From Symbiobacterium terraclitae (GTDB taxonomy: Bacteria; Bacillota; Sulfobacillia; Symbiobacteriales; Symbiobacteriaceae), in contig NZ_JAGGLG010000034.1 in the NCBI RefSeq assembly GCF_017874315.1, positions 1 through 48,529 of the forward strand: a stretch of 48,529 nt of DNA. Direction: 5' to 3'. Of the stretch, positions 24,440-33,400 are shown piece by piece; the stretch's first letter is position 1; each line of letters starts with the position of its first letter. Position numbers and translations under genes: made by a program. Under the pieces are notes generated by a model, which was not told where the DNA came from, searched no databases, and was given only the letters and a program-made list of their open reading frames with translations.

Positions 24440-24461
24440 ATACCATAAAGTAGATCGGTAT
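24440..24461. promoter_or_regulatory. Candidate operator just downstream of the tsuA promoter
   Basis: ATACC (24440-24444) and GGTAT (24457-24461) form an inverted repeat with a 12-base centre at and just after the expected transcription start, a typical repressor position. Half-sites of this kind are used by CsoR/CstR-type sulfur- or metal-sensing repressors, but the assignment is speculative. Confidence 0.35.
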
Positions 24462-24487
24462 ACTCGGAATTAGGGGAGGGTGTCAAC

Positions 24488-25582
24488 TTGATCGGGGTGC
24501 TGCTTGCGGGGGGACTGACTGGCGTTCTGTTCGGCTTCGTGCTTCAGCGGGGGCGGTTCTGCATGACCAGCGGGTTCCGGGACCTCTACCTGACCCGCGA
24601 CGCCACCCTGTTCAAGGCCTACGTGCTCTCGCTGGCGATCCAGTCCACGGGCATCTTCGCCCTGCACGCGGCGGGGATCATCAAGTTCGGCAACGACCCG
24701 TTCCAGTGGCTGGCGGCGTCGGTGGGCGGGCTGATCTTCGGCCTCTCGCTGATCCTCGCCGGCGGATGCGCCTCGGGCACCTACTACCGCATCGGCGAGG
24801 GGATGGTGGGATCGCTGGTCGCCGCCGTCTTCTACGGCATCGGCGCCCTGGCCTCCCGCGGCACGGGCGCCCTGGCTCCGCTCACGCAGCAGATCCAGGC
24901 GCCCACCGTCACGCTGAACGGGTCGACCAGCCTGTACGGCGCCCTGGGGGTGAGCCCCTGGATCCTGGTGGCGGCGCTCTGGGTGGTCTCGCTGGCCTTC
25001 CTGTTGGGCGCCCGGCGCACACCCGCCCCGGCCTGGCGGGCGCCGGTCGAGGAGAGCCGGTCGCGGCTGTGGCGGGCGGTCTTCGGCCGTGGCTGGTCCT
25101 GGCCGATCACCGGTGCGGCGGTCGGCGTAGTGGCGGTCATCGCCTGGCTGACCTCCATCAGTACCGGGCGGATGGCCGGCCTGGGCATCACCGGCGCCAC
25201 CGCGGGGCTCCTGCGGTTCCTGGTGGCCTCCGGCGACGTCGGCGCCCTGGACTGGAACAGCTTCCTGGTGCTGGGCATCCCCGTGGGCAGCTTCATCGCC
25301 GCCCGGGCGGCCGGCGAGTTCCGGCTCAGGGCCCCCGGCCCGGCCCGCCTGCTGCAGCACATCGCGGGCGGCCTGGGGATGGGCTTCGGCGCCACCCTGG
25401 CCCGCGGCTGCAACATCGGCAATGGGCTTGTGGCCGTCTCCCAGTTCTCGCTCAACGGCTGGACGGCGACCCTGTTCACCATCCTGGGCACCTGGCTCGG
25501 GGCCTACCTCTTCCTGGTGCTGCCCGCCCGCAGGGCGGAGGCTGCGCAGGCCGGGGCGCCCGGACTGGTACACGGTGACTGA
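24488..25582 (+). CDS. tsuA: YeeE/YedE-family thiosulfate transporter (TsuA) (364 aa)
   Basis: An integral membrane protein with about nine to ten hydrophobic segments and two homologous halves. Each half has the family motif with a conserved cysteine: C25 in QRGRFCMTSGFRD, C94 in AGGCASGTYYRIGEG and C308 in ARGCNIGNGL. In characterised TsuA such cysteines hand thiosulfate through the membrane. A cytoplasmic loop near residues 175-200 is Arg-rich. TTG 24488 follows GGGGAGGG by 7 bases. The TusA-like carrier begins 17 bases downstream, as in known TsuA-TsuB pairs. Confidence 0.88.
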   Translation: MIGVLLAGGLTGVLFGFVLQRGRFCMTSGFRDLYLTRDATLFKAYVLSLAIQSTGIFALHAAGIIKFGNDPFQWLAASVGGLIFGLSLILAGGCASGTYYRIGEGMVGSLVAAVFYGIGALASRGTGALAPLTQQIQAPTVTLNGSTSLYGALGVSPWILVAALWVVSLAFLLGARRTPAPAWRAPVEESRSRLWRAVFGRGWSWPITGAAVGVVAVIAWLTSISTGRMAGLGITGATAGLLRFLVASGDVGALDWNSFLVLGIPVGSFIAARAAGEFRLRAPGPARLLQHIAGGLGMGFGATLARGCNIGNGLVAVSQFSLNGWTATLFTILGTWLGAYLFLVLPARRAEAAQAGAPGLVHGD

Positions 25583-25599
25583 GAGGGGAGTGTTGCGCG

Positions 25600-25890
25600 A
25601 TGGCGAAGGAAGTGTATCTTGACGTGCTGGGCGAGCCCTGCCCCTACCCGCTGGTGATGGCGAAGCAGAAGATCAACCTGGTGGAGCCGGGCGGCCGGCT
25701 GGTGATCGACTTCGACTGCAACCAGGCCACCGAGTCGCTGCCCCGGTGGGCGATGGGCGCCGGCCACGCCGTGGAGTCGTTCGTGAAGACGGGCCCGGCG
25801 CAGTGGCGGATCGTCATCCGCAAGCAGGGGAGCGCGCCGGAGCGCATCACCCCCGAGGACTACAGCTGCACGGTGCCCAGCGAGCGGTAG
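25600..25890 (+). CDS. TusA-family sulfur carrier (TsuB-like) (96 aa)
   Basis: The N-terminus VYLDVLGEPCPYPLV carries the CPxP motif with catalytic C14, which takes up the sulfane sulfur as a persulfide. The small two-layer fold typical of TusA follows, with a slightly longer C-terminal tail ending DYSCTVPSER that adds a second cysteine. Co-transcription with tsuA suggests that it receives sulfur from imported thiosulfate. Confidence 0.9.
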   Translation: MAKEVYLDVLGEPCPYPLVMAKQKINLVEPGGRLVIDFDCNQATESLPRWAMGAGHAVESFVKTGPAQWRIVIRKQGSAPERITPEDYSCTVPSER

Positions 25891-26167
25891 GGTGGGGGAT
25901 CCCCCGGCGCGGAGGCGGCCTCTTTGCGGCGTGCCCTTCGCTCCGTCGGGGGGCCCGGCGGTCGCCCGTCGGCTCGCGGACGGTTTCCGGCGCCGTGTCG
26001 TCGTCGGGACCCGCGGCCTGTGGGCGTCCGCAACCGTTCGCAGCGCATGTTGCGGATTGAAAGCGGCCCCCGGTGATCCACCGCGATGCCCCGACAAGGG
26101 GGGCGAGGTGGACCGCCGGGGCCGCACGGTGTTTCGACTGAGGGCGAAGCAAACAGAACTGCCGCCC
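25891..26167. other. Non-coding stretch between tusA and the methyltransferase promoter
   Basis: Nearly 280 bases without a supportable gene. A short palindrome GGGGGATCCCCC just after the tusA stop might act in termination but has a minimal loop. Nothing else is recognised. Confidence 0.45.
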
Positions 26168-26197
26168 TTGCCTATTGCCCTCTGCAGCCGGTATGAT
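26168..26197 (+). promoter_or_regulatory. Promoter for the methyltransferase gene
   Basis: TTGCCT (26168-26173), an 18-base spacer and TATGAT (26192-26197). This would leave a leader of about 180 bases before the start at 26386. Confidence 0.55.
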
Positions 26198-26332
26198 GGG
26201 GAGTGGAAAGGGGAGTGACGCGTTTGATCCGCGCACCCGTCTGATGACTGACCCGTCATAGTGACCTCCTGTCCGCCGTGGAGCCTGAGGCTCGACGGCT
26301 GTTTGGCATTGCACGGCCGCGCGCTCCTCCGG

Positions 26333-26369
26333 TTCGCTCGTGTGCACCGCTGAACCCCACACGAGCGAA
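26333..26369 (+). promoter_or_regulatory. Leader hairpin directly before the methyltransferase ribosome binding site
   Basis: TTCGCTCGTGTG (26333-26344) pairs perfectly with CACACGAGCGAA (26358-26369) around a 13-base loop. The binding site AAGGAG starts 2 bases later. No T-run follows, so it is more likely a translational or stability element than a terminator. Confidence 0.5.
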
Positions 26370-26385
26370 GAAGGAGAGAGTGTCG

Positions 26386-27357
26386 ATGGCCGTGTTTCGC
26401 GCGCATTCCGCCGGTGTTCGAGTGTTTGAGAACCGTGACCTTGAGGCCTCCGACCGCATCGCCCGCCACCTCGGCCGGGGCGGCGTCGCCATCCTGGACG
26501 GCCCGTGGGAGAAGATCATCCGCCTCCGCCGGACCCTGGCCGCCAAGGGCGCCAGCCGTGAGGCGCTGCGCAACCTGATGCTGCGGGCCGACGCCGCCAC
26601 CCCGCAGCCCGTGCCGGGGCTGCCGGCCCTCCTGCGGGACGGGCTGGTGGCGCTGGACGACGTGCTCTTCGCGCTCCGCTCGGCGGAGAACACCCACCCC
26701 GTGGAGGCGCTGGGCGGGTCGCTGATCACCGTCCACCCCGACGTGCTGGTCCCCCGGTCCCAGCCGCTGATCTGGCTGATCCGGCGGGCGCTGGAGCGCG
26801 TCCGGCCGGACCTGCCGCCGGCACCTGCCGTGCTCGACATGGGGTGCGGCTCCGGGGTCTGCGCGCTCCTGGCCGCCCAGGTGATGCCGGACGCTGCCGT
26901 TCTGGCGGCAGACCACCTGCCGGAGGCGCTGGCGTCGACGGCGGTGAACGCGGCCCGCTTCGCGGCGGAGGGGCGGATCCGCGCCGGCGCCGTGGCGACC
27001 GCCGAGCCAGGAGACCTGTACGAGACGCTGGGCGACCGGCGCTTCGACCTGATCATCTTCAACGCCCCCTGGGTGGTGGCGCCCGCCCGCAACCGCATGG
27101 AGACCGCCCTGAACGACGGCGGGCAGCGCACCATCCGGCGGTTTCTGGCCGGCGCACCGGCGCGCCTCAACCCCGGCGGCCGGGTCATCGTCGGCTACTC
27201 GGACCACTCCGGCCCCAGGGCCATCGCGAACCTGGAGCGGTTCATCGCCGAGGCCGGGCTGCGCATCCTGGGGCGCCTGTCGGACCGCATCAAGACCCAC
27301 CGGAAGAAGCGGGCCTGGGAGGCCATCTACGCCTACGACCTCGCCGGCCGGGAGTAG
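26386..27357 (+). CDS. Class I SAM-dependent methyltransferase, HemK/PrmC-like (323 aa)
   Basis: Motif I is VLDMGCGSGVCALLAA (near 149-164) and the motif IV-like catalytic segment reads FDLIIFNAPWVV. N-A-P-W stands where HemK/RlmG-type enzymes have N-P-P-Y/F. The N-terminal ~140 residues are mostly helical with FALRSAENTHPVEALGG. The target could be a glutamine, adenine or guanine nitrogen; the sequence does not settle it. Start ATG 26386 follows AAGGAGAGAG. It stands alone with its own promoter and leader hairpin. Confidence 0.75.
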   Translation: MAVFRAHSAGVRVFENRDLEASDRIARHLGRGGVAILDGPWEKIIRLRRTLAAKGASREALRNLMLRADAATPQPVPGLPALLRDGLVALDDVLFALRSAENTHPVEALGGSLITVHPDVLVPRSQPLIWLIRRALERVRPDLPPAPAVLDMGCGSGVCALLAAQVMPDAAVLAADHLPEALASTAVNAARFAAEGRIRAGAVATAEPGDLYETLGDRRFDLIIFNAPWVVAPARNRMETALNDGGQRTIRRFLAGAPARLNPGGRVIVGYSDHSGPRAIANLERFIAEAGLRILGRLSDRIKTHRKKRAWEAIYAYDLAGRE

Positions 27358-27559
27358 GCCAGCCCCCGGGCGGGCAGACGGGGCGGGTGCGACCTGACCG
27401 GTGGGCAGGCGAGGAGGTGGGGGCACGACGCGGTCCAGGCCGCTGGCCCCCGGCACGCCGGAGGAATCTGCCCAAATTCTTTGAGAAGTGGGCAGGGTTG
27501 TACTGCCCCGGCGGCGAACTGCGTACCATGCCCAGAATCCTCCGAGAAGGGAGTCGGTG

Positions 27560-28144
27560 ATGATGAGCGGGAAGAAGATCCTGATGCTCGTTGGCGACTT
27601 CGTCGAGGATTACGAGGTAATGGTGCCGTTCCAGGCGCTGCAGGCAGTCGGCCACACCGTGCACGCGGTCTGCCCCGGCAAGAAGGCGGGGGAGAAGGTG
27701 CGCACGGCCATCCACGACTTCGAGGGCGACCAGACTTACAGCGAGAAGCCGGGCCACAACTTCGCCCTGAACGCCACCTTCGATGAGATCAACCCCGAGT
27801 CCTACGACGCCCTGGTGGTCCCGGGCGGCCGTGCACCCGAGTACCTGCGCCTCAACGAGAAGGTGGTCGCCATGGTGCGCCACTTCGGCGAGGCGGGCAA
27901 GCCCATCGCCGCCATCTGCCACGGCGCGCAGCTGCTGGCGGCGGCCGGCATCCTGGAGGGGAAGGCCTGCGCCGCGTACTACGCCTGCGCCCCTGAGGTG
28001 AAGCTGGCCGGTGCCGAGTACGTCAACCTGGAGGTGGACCAGGCCCACACGGACGGGAACCTGGTTACCGCCCCCGCCTGGCCGGCGCACCCGGCCTGGA
28101 TCGCCCAGTTCCTGAAGGTGCTGGGCACGCGGATCGAACTGTAG
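27560..28144 (+). CDS. DJ-1/PfpI-family protein (194 aa)
   Basis: The family nucleophile elbow is AICHGAQLL with Cys120. The N-terminal [21 protein letters not shown] supplies the usual acidic partner, and [12 protein letters not shown] is another conserved block. Members are reported as proteases, glyoxalases or deglycases, so the activity here is open. A longer segment after strand 2 ([20 protein letters not shown]) resembles the plant DJ-1D subgroup. ATG 27560 follows AGAAGGGAG; ATG 27563 is also possible. Confidence 0.85.
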   Translation: MMSGKKILMLVGDFVEDYEVMVPFQALQAVGHTVHAVCPGKKAGEKVRTAIHDFEGDQTYSEKPGHNFALNATFDEINPESYDALVVPGGRAPEYLRLNEKVVAMVRHFGEAGKPIAAICHGAQLLAAAGILEGKACAAYYACAPEVKLAGAEYVNLEVDQAHTDGNLVTAPAWPAHPAWIAQFLKVLGTRIEL

Positions 28145-28159
28145 CCCGTCCACAACAGA

Positions 28160-28190
28160 GCCCTCCGCCCCGTTCCCTGGGGCGGAGGGC
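28160..28190 (+). terminator. Terminator after the DJ-1/PfpI gene
   Basis: GCCCTCCGCCCC (28160-28171) pairs perfectly with GGGGCGGAGGGC (28179-28190), followed by TTATCC. It sits between convergent genes and could act in both directions. Confidence 0.8.
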
Positions 28191-28250
28191 TTATCCGTGC
28201 TGTGGTCGCCGGCCCTGCGACGAGGGCTTCGTCTGGTTCCTCCGGGTTTC

Positions 28251-29024
28251 TCACACCAGCGGCACCAGCTCGGGCGGCACCGGCTCGTCGGCGACGTGGG
28301 CGGCGACGACGGCGGCGAAGAGATCCGGCCTGTCCAGGCACCAGGTGTGGCCGGCGCCGGGCACGACGTAGGCCCGGGCGCTCGGCAGGTTCCTGGCCAG
28401 ATCCCGGGCGCAGGTCGTGAGCAGGCCGAGCTCACGCCCGCCCACCAGGGCGAGGAGCGGAACCGGGGCGGTCCGGAGCGCATCCGGCAGGCGGAACGCC
28501 ATGTTCTCCGCCACCACGGCCTCGAGGCCCTCGGCGGTGGTCTGCAGGGTGTCCGCGCGGAACTGCGCCAGGTACTCCCGCGGGATGCCCAGCTGCCGGG
28601 CGTTGGCGCGGATCATCCACTCCCGGTGGGCCAGGGGGAAGGTGAGCCGCAGCAGGACCCGGTAGGGGCCGATGCCGGGGAGGGGGCGGGTGAGAGCGCC
28701 GGAGACGACCGCCCGCCCCACCAGGTGCGGGTGGCTCGCGATCAGGTGCAGGGCCGTCTGGGCGCCCAGCGACAGGCCGACGACGTGCACCGGGCCTCCG
28801 GCCGCGGTGCGGATCAACTCGGCCAGGGCCGCCACGGCGCCCGCGAACGAGAACCGCTCACAGGCCAGCCTGCCGTGGCCGGGCAGGTCGGGCACCAGGC
28901 AGCGGAAGCGGTCGCTGAGGCGGTCTACGACGGGCTCCCACATCCACCCGCTGACGCCGCCGCCGTGCAGGAAGAGGATCGGGGGCGCGGATGCCGGACC
29001 GGAGATGTGGCAGGGCAAGGACAT
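28251..29024 (-). CDS. Alpha/beta hydrolase (257 aa)
   Basis: The oxyanion segment is ILFLHGGGVSGWMW. The nucleophile elbow is VGLSLGAQ with catalytic Ser, and the late VPGAGHTWCLDRP supplies the catalytic His; an Asp/Glu acid is expected near ALVGGREL. It is similar in size to MhpC/YcgS-type esterases; the substrate is unknown. On the reverse strand ATG 29024 follows AAAGGAG, which overlaps the end of mscL, and the genes are 5 bases apart, so they form an operon. Confidence 0.85.
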   Translation of the reverse strand: MSLPCHISGPASAPPILFLHGGGVSGWMWEPVVDRLSDRFRCLVPDLPGHGRLACERFSFAGAVAALAELIRTAAGGPVHVVGLSLGAQTALHLIASHPHLVGRAVVSGALTRPLPGIGPYRVLLRLTFPLAHREWMIRANARQLGIPREYLAQFRADTLQTTAEGLEAVVAENMAFRLPDALRTAPVPLLALVGGRELGLLTTCARDLARNLPSARAYVVPGAGHTWCLDRPDLFAAVVAAHVADEPVPPELVPLV

Positions 29025-29029
29025 GGCGG

Positions 29030-29467
29030 CTACTCCTTTGGCAGGTCGGCCGTGCAGTGGGCGCAGCGGACCGCCTTGATCGGCACGGTGGACAGGCAGT
29101 AGGGGCACTCCTTCGTCTTGGGCGGCTCGGCCGGCGGCGTGGGGCGCCAGCGGTTGACCTGGCGGACCAGCAGGAAGACGGCGAAGGCCACGATGACGAA
29201 GTTGATGACGGTGTTAAGGAACTGGCCGTAGGCGATGATCGGGGCGCCGGCCTCCCGGGCCGCAGCCAGCGACTCGTACGGGGTGCGGCTCAGGTTGATG
29301 TAAAGGTTGGAGAAGTCCACCCTGCCCACGATGAAGCCCAGGGGCGGCATCAGCACGTCGTTGACCAGGGAGGTGACGATCTGGTTGAACGCTGCGCCCA
29401 CGACCACGCCGACGGCCAGGTCGAGCACGTTTCCCTTCAGGGCGAACCGCTTGAACTCTGCAAGCAT
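29030..29467 (-). CDS. mscL: Large-conductance mechanosensitive channel MscL with a C-terminal zinc ribbon (145 aa)
   Basis: A pressure-release channel opened by membrane tension. TM1 is the very typical NVLDLAVGVVVGAAFNQIVTSLVNDVLMPPLG and TM2 is FLNTVINFVIVAFAVFLLV followed by a basic RQVNRW. The C-terminus has an extra zinc-ribbon-like C-x2-C (ECPYC) and C-x2-C (RCAHC) pair in place of the usual helical bundle, which could tune gating or bind a partner. Start ATG follows GGGAGGGG on the reverse strand. Confidence 0.95.
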   Translation of the reverse strand: MLAEFKRFALKGNVLDLAVGVVVGAAFNQIVTSLVNDVLMPPLGFIVGRVDFSNLYINLSRTPYESLAAAREAGAPIIAYGQFLNTVINFVIVAFAVFLLVRQVNRWRPTPPAEPPKTKECPYCLSTVPIKAVRCAHCTADLPKE

Positions 29468-29544
29468 CAGGAACCCCTCCCTCGTCAGAAGTATCGCTTC
29501 CGTGAAGACTCTGTTCGCAGATGTGACTTCTCATTCTGAGGTGT

Positions 29545-30425
29545 TCGCAGCTCGAACTTCCGGTGGTCTGAGACCGCCCCGATGCCGCCGCCCAAGCGAG
29601 TTGGTGTACAGCCCTTGTGACACAAACCCTCGAGGTGCTCTCAAGCGCCCGAGCCGCTTTCCAGCCCCCGAGCTGCTCTCAAGCTGCCGGAATGACATGC
29701 CTCAACCAACCCGGGGGGTCCTCGCGCCCTGGTGAGCCCACGAATCCCCGACGGCTTGAGACTGCTCTGAAACCGCCGCCCGAGCGAGTTTGCTGTACAG
29801 CCCTTGTGACCGAAACCCTCGAGTTGCTCTCAAGCCCCCGAGCCGCTTTCAAGCCCCCCGAGCTGTTCTCAAGCTGCCGGAATGACATGCCTCAACCAAC
29901 CCGGGGGGTCCTCGCGCCCTGGTGGGCCCATGAATCCCCGACGGCTTTAGACTGCTCTGAAACCGCCGCCCAGGCGAGTCTGCTGTACAGCCCTTGTGGC
30001 ACAAGCCCCCGAGCTGCTCTCAAGCTGCCGGAATGACATGCCTCAACCAACCCGGGGGTCCTCGCGCCCTGGTACGCCCACGAACCTCCGACGGTTTGAG
30101 ACTGCCCCGAAGCCGCCGCCCAAGCGAGTTTGCTGTACAGCCCTTGTGACACAAGCCCCCGAGCAGCTCTCAAACCGCCGGAACTTCGTGCCTCAACCAA
30201 CCCGGGGGGTCCTCGCGCCCTGGTATGCCCACGAACCTCCGACGGCTTGAGACTGCCCCGAAGCCGCCGCCCAAGCGAGTTTGCTGTACAGCCCTTGTGG
30301 CACAAGCCCCCGAGCCGCTCTCAAACCGCCGGAACTTCATGCCTCAACCAACCCGGGGGTCCTCGCGCCCTGGTGGGCCCAGAACCTTCAACGGTCTGAG
30401 ACCGCCCCGAAGCAGCATCCCGCGG
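29545..30425. repeat. Long tandem repeat array, 150-190 base period, five to six copies
   Basis: The marker TGTACAGCCCTTGTG begins at 29605, 29794, 29984, 30134 and 30285, so the periods are 189, 190, 150 and 151. Each unit holds CTGTACAG, a CTTGTG-N-CACAAG-like palindrome, CCGCCGCCCAAGCGAGT, CCTCAACCAACCCGGGGG and CCTCGCGCCCTGGT. The two longer units contain an extra ~40 bases from an internal doubling of the CCCCCGAGC-GCT-TCAAG block. The array fills the gap between mscL and the 3' end of the giant TPR gene. Open frames across it have no start signals. Confidence 0.9.
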
Positions 30426-30434
30426 GGCTGCCGA

Positions 30435-33400
30435 TCACAGCAGGAGGCTGTGGACGAACACAAACAGCAGCACCGTCGCCACCCACCCCGCCAGGGGCAC
30501 CGCCAGCTCCAGGCCCGGCCAGACGAACGCAGCGCAGGCGAGGAGAGCACCAGTGATCACGAAGTTCCGCCCCATCCAGCGCAGCGGGCCCGGCTTCTGC
30601 GGACCGCCGATCGGCCCTTCGGCGGCGGGTTCCGTCGACTCCCCGGGACGCACATCCAGTGCAGGGCGCCGCAGCGCGGTGCGGAGCCGGAATGCGATGA
30701 GCCGCAGGGCGAAGACCAGCCGGTCGTCGACCACGTTGCCATACGCGGCGGCCGCGCGGTTGCCGAACTCGATCTCCAGCCGGGCATAGAGGAACCCCAG
30801 GAACATGATCTCGCCGCGGCGGGCGAACCTGTCGAGCAGCGGCTTGTCGCTCCTCACCTCGGCCAGCAGCGATTCGATCCGCTCGCGGACCAGCCTGCGC
30901 CAGTGCGGGCGGCGGGGACGGCGGCAGGCCATGGCGCTGCGCAGGTAATGCACCAGCAGCCAGTCCAGGTCCGCGGGCAGGTTGCCGTCCTCGTCCAGCG
31001 GCTCCAGCAGTTCGACCACCGCGCCGAAGGCCCCCCGCTCGTAGTACTCCCTGGCCAGCCGCCACACGGCGCCGCGCTGCCCGGGCAGGTCGCGCACGGC
31101 CCACCGCCAGGCTTCCACCGCCTGGGCGGTGCGCCCGTTCAGCTCGTGGCACGCACCCAACAGGTAGAGCAGGTCGGCGCGCTCGGCCTTGTGCTCCCGG
31201 CCGATACGTCTCACGGCGGCCTCCAGCGCCCCGGCCGCAATCGCCGGGTCGGACTTGCGCTGCAGGTCGTGGGCGAAATCGAAGAGGCCGGGCCGTCGCA
31301 CGAGCGCCTCGACGGCGTGCCGCCAGGCGGCCTCCTGATCGCCATCCGCAAAGGCCGCCTGGGCCAGCCGGATGTGCGGGTCGGCGTCGGTGGGGTCGGC
31401 CAGGGCCGCTGCCCGCCAGGCGGCCACGGCGCGGGCCTGGTCACCTTCCTCCCGCCACCACTCGCCGGCCCACCAGAGCGCGAGGGCCCGCTTGGTATCC
31501 GGCAGTCCCGCAAGGTGCGCCTCCAGGGCGGGCAGGCCATCCGCTTTGACCGCCTCCCACAGCCCGCGCCGGGCCGGGCCGGCGTCGGGGTTGAGCTCCA
31601 GGGCCGTCCGGAAGCTGAGGCCCGCCTCGTGTGGGCGCCCGGCCTTGAGCAGGCACCTGCCGAGGACCCAGTGGAAGCCGGAGTCGCCGGGCCACCGGGA
31701 GACGGCGGCCTCGGCCGCCCGGATGGCCTCGTCGTGCTGCCCAAGGGCGGAGAGCGCCAGCGGCAGGCGGAAGTGGGTCCAGCGGGACAGCGGGTCGAGC
31801 TCCAGCGCGGCCCGGTGGTGCACCGCCGCCTCGGCGTACTCGCCGGTCAGCTCGGCGGCGTACCCCAGGTACGTGCGCCGCCAGGCCTCGTTCACCCGGC
31901 CCTCGATCCGGTTCATGAGGGCGGTGATCTCCGCCGGCTTCCCCTGCGCTTCCAGGACGTCTGCCAGCCGGTCGGCGTATCTGCGCACCTCTTCGGGACG
32001 CACGGCCGCGTCCACGGCCCGGCCCAGCCAGGCGATCTGCCCTTCGGGGTCGCCCTGCTTCTCTGCCATCTGGGCCAGGGCATCGAAGGCCTGCGGCGAG
32101 GGGGACGTGCCGACCACCTGCTGCAGCAGGTCCGCGGCCCCGGCCAGGTCGCCGGCCTCCAGGAGCAGGTGACCGAAGGCGAGCTGGTCCGGCGCCTCCT
32201 GCTTTCCCAGCTCCAGCGCCCGGCGTCCCCAGCGGATCGCCTGCGCGGCGTCGTGCGCCAGCCAGGCACGGGCCAGCGCCCCCAGGCCGGGGCCGTCTCC
32301 GGCCGCCTCGGCCTGCTCGCAGAGGCGCGTGAGCAGTTCTGCCGCCTCGCTCTCCCGGCCCAGCCGGGTGCGGGCCGTGGCAGCCAGCGGCCCGAACCGG
32401 CCGGGCTCGCCGAACCGCTGCAGGGCGCTGTCCGCTGCTTCGAGGGCTTCCGCATGCAGGCCCTGCTGGAGCAGCAGGTTCGCCAGGCGCTCCTGCAGGT
32501 CGGCCGACCGCGGGGTGAGCCGGCTCTCCCGCACGAGGGCCAGGGCCCGCTCAGCCTGGCCCAGCGCCTCGTAGCGGTCGGACAGCTCGCCCAGCAGGTA
32601 GTCCGAGTCCGGATCCTGACCCGCGGCCACCCGCAGGGCGCGCACCGCAGCACGCCGCTGCCCCAGGGCCCAGTGGGCGTGCGACCGGCGCCACCACGCC
32701 CAGGGATAGGTGCGCTGCCGACGCAGCGCCTGGCGGAGCGCCGCCAGGGCGCCCCGGGGGTCGTCGGTGAGGAGCAGCACCTCGCCTGCCTTCGCCATGT
32801 CCTCCGCAGTCGCCGCCGCGTGCTGCCACGCGGTCAGGGCGAGCTCCCGGGCCCGGGCGGCGTCGTGCTCCATCCAGAGCTTGGCCAGCTCGACCTGCCG
32901 CCACGGTTCCCCGCCGGGCAGCAGTCTGCGGGTCAGGTACTCCAGGACCGGCAGGGGCCGGTCCAGCTGCTGCCCGGCCAGGAAGGCCCAGTCCAGCGGG
33001 GCCTTCCAGTCGGGGTCGAGCTGCAGGGCGAGATCCAGCTGCCGGAGGCCCTCCTCGACCTCGCCCTCCAGCAGCAGGAAGCGGCCCAGGCGGCCCTGCA
33101 GGATGGCGTTCGTCGGGTGCTCGGCGGCGAGCCCGATGAGCAGGGCCCGCCCCTCGTCGCGCCGGCCGGTCATGCGGAGCGCCTCGGCCAAGTAGGGCCC
33201 GAACCGGAGGTCCTCCGGGAACTGGCGAGCCCCGTGCTCCGCCGCCGCCAGCGCCTCGGGCCACTTGCCCTCTGAGCCCAGGAGGACCGCCAGCGAGTAC
33301 TGCAGGTCTGCGGAGGTCTCCAGCAGTGGGCTCGAGCGCAGGAGCGCGAGGGCCCGCCCGGGCTGGCCCGTCTCCTGGTAGAGATCGGCCAACCTGTCCA

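Noticed and set aside
24074-24486. Small ORFs upstream of tsuA on both strands
   Set aside because: Arg/Pro/Gly-rich composition typical of high-GC non-coding frames, with no ribosome binding sites.
29617-30399. Several overlapping forward ORFs in the repeat array
   Set aside because: They are produced by repeat periodicity without ribosome binding sites, and reading frames switch from unit to unit.
29545-30425. CRISPR array
   Set aside because: Units are 150-190 bases and nearly identical throughout; there are no short repeats separated by unique spacers, and no cas genes.
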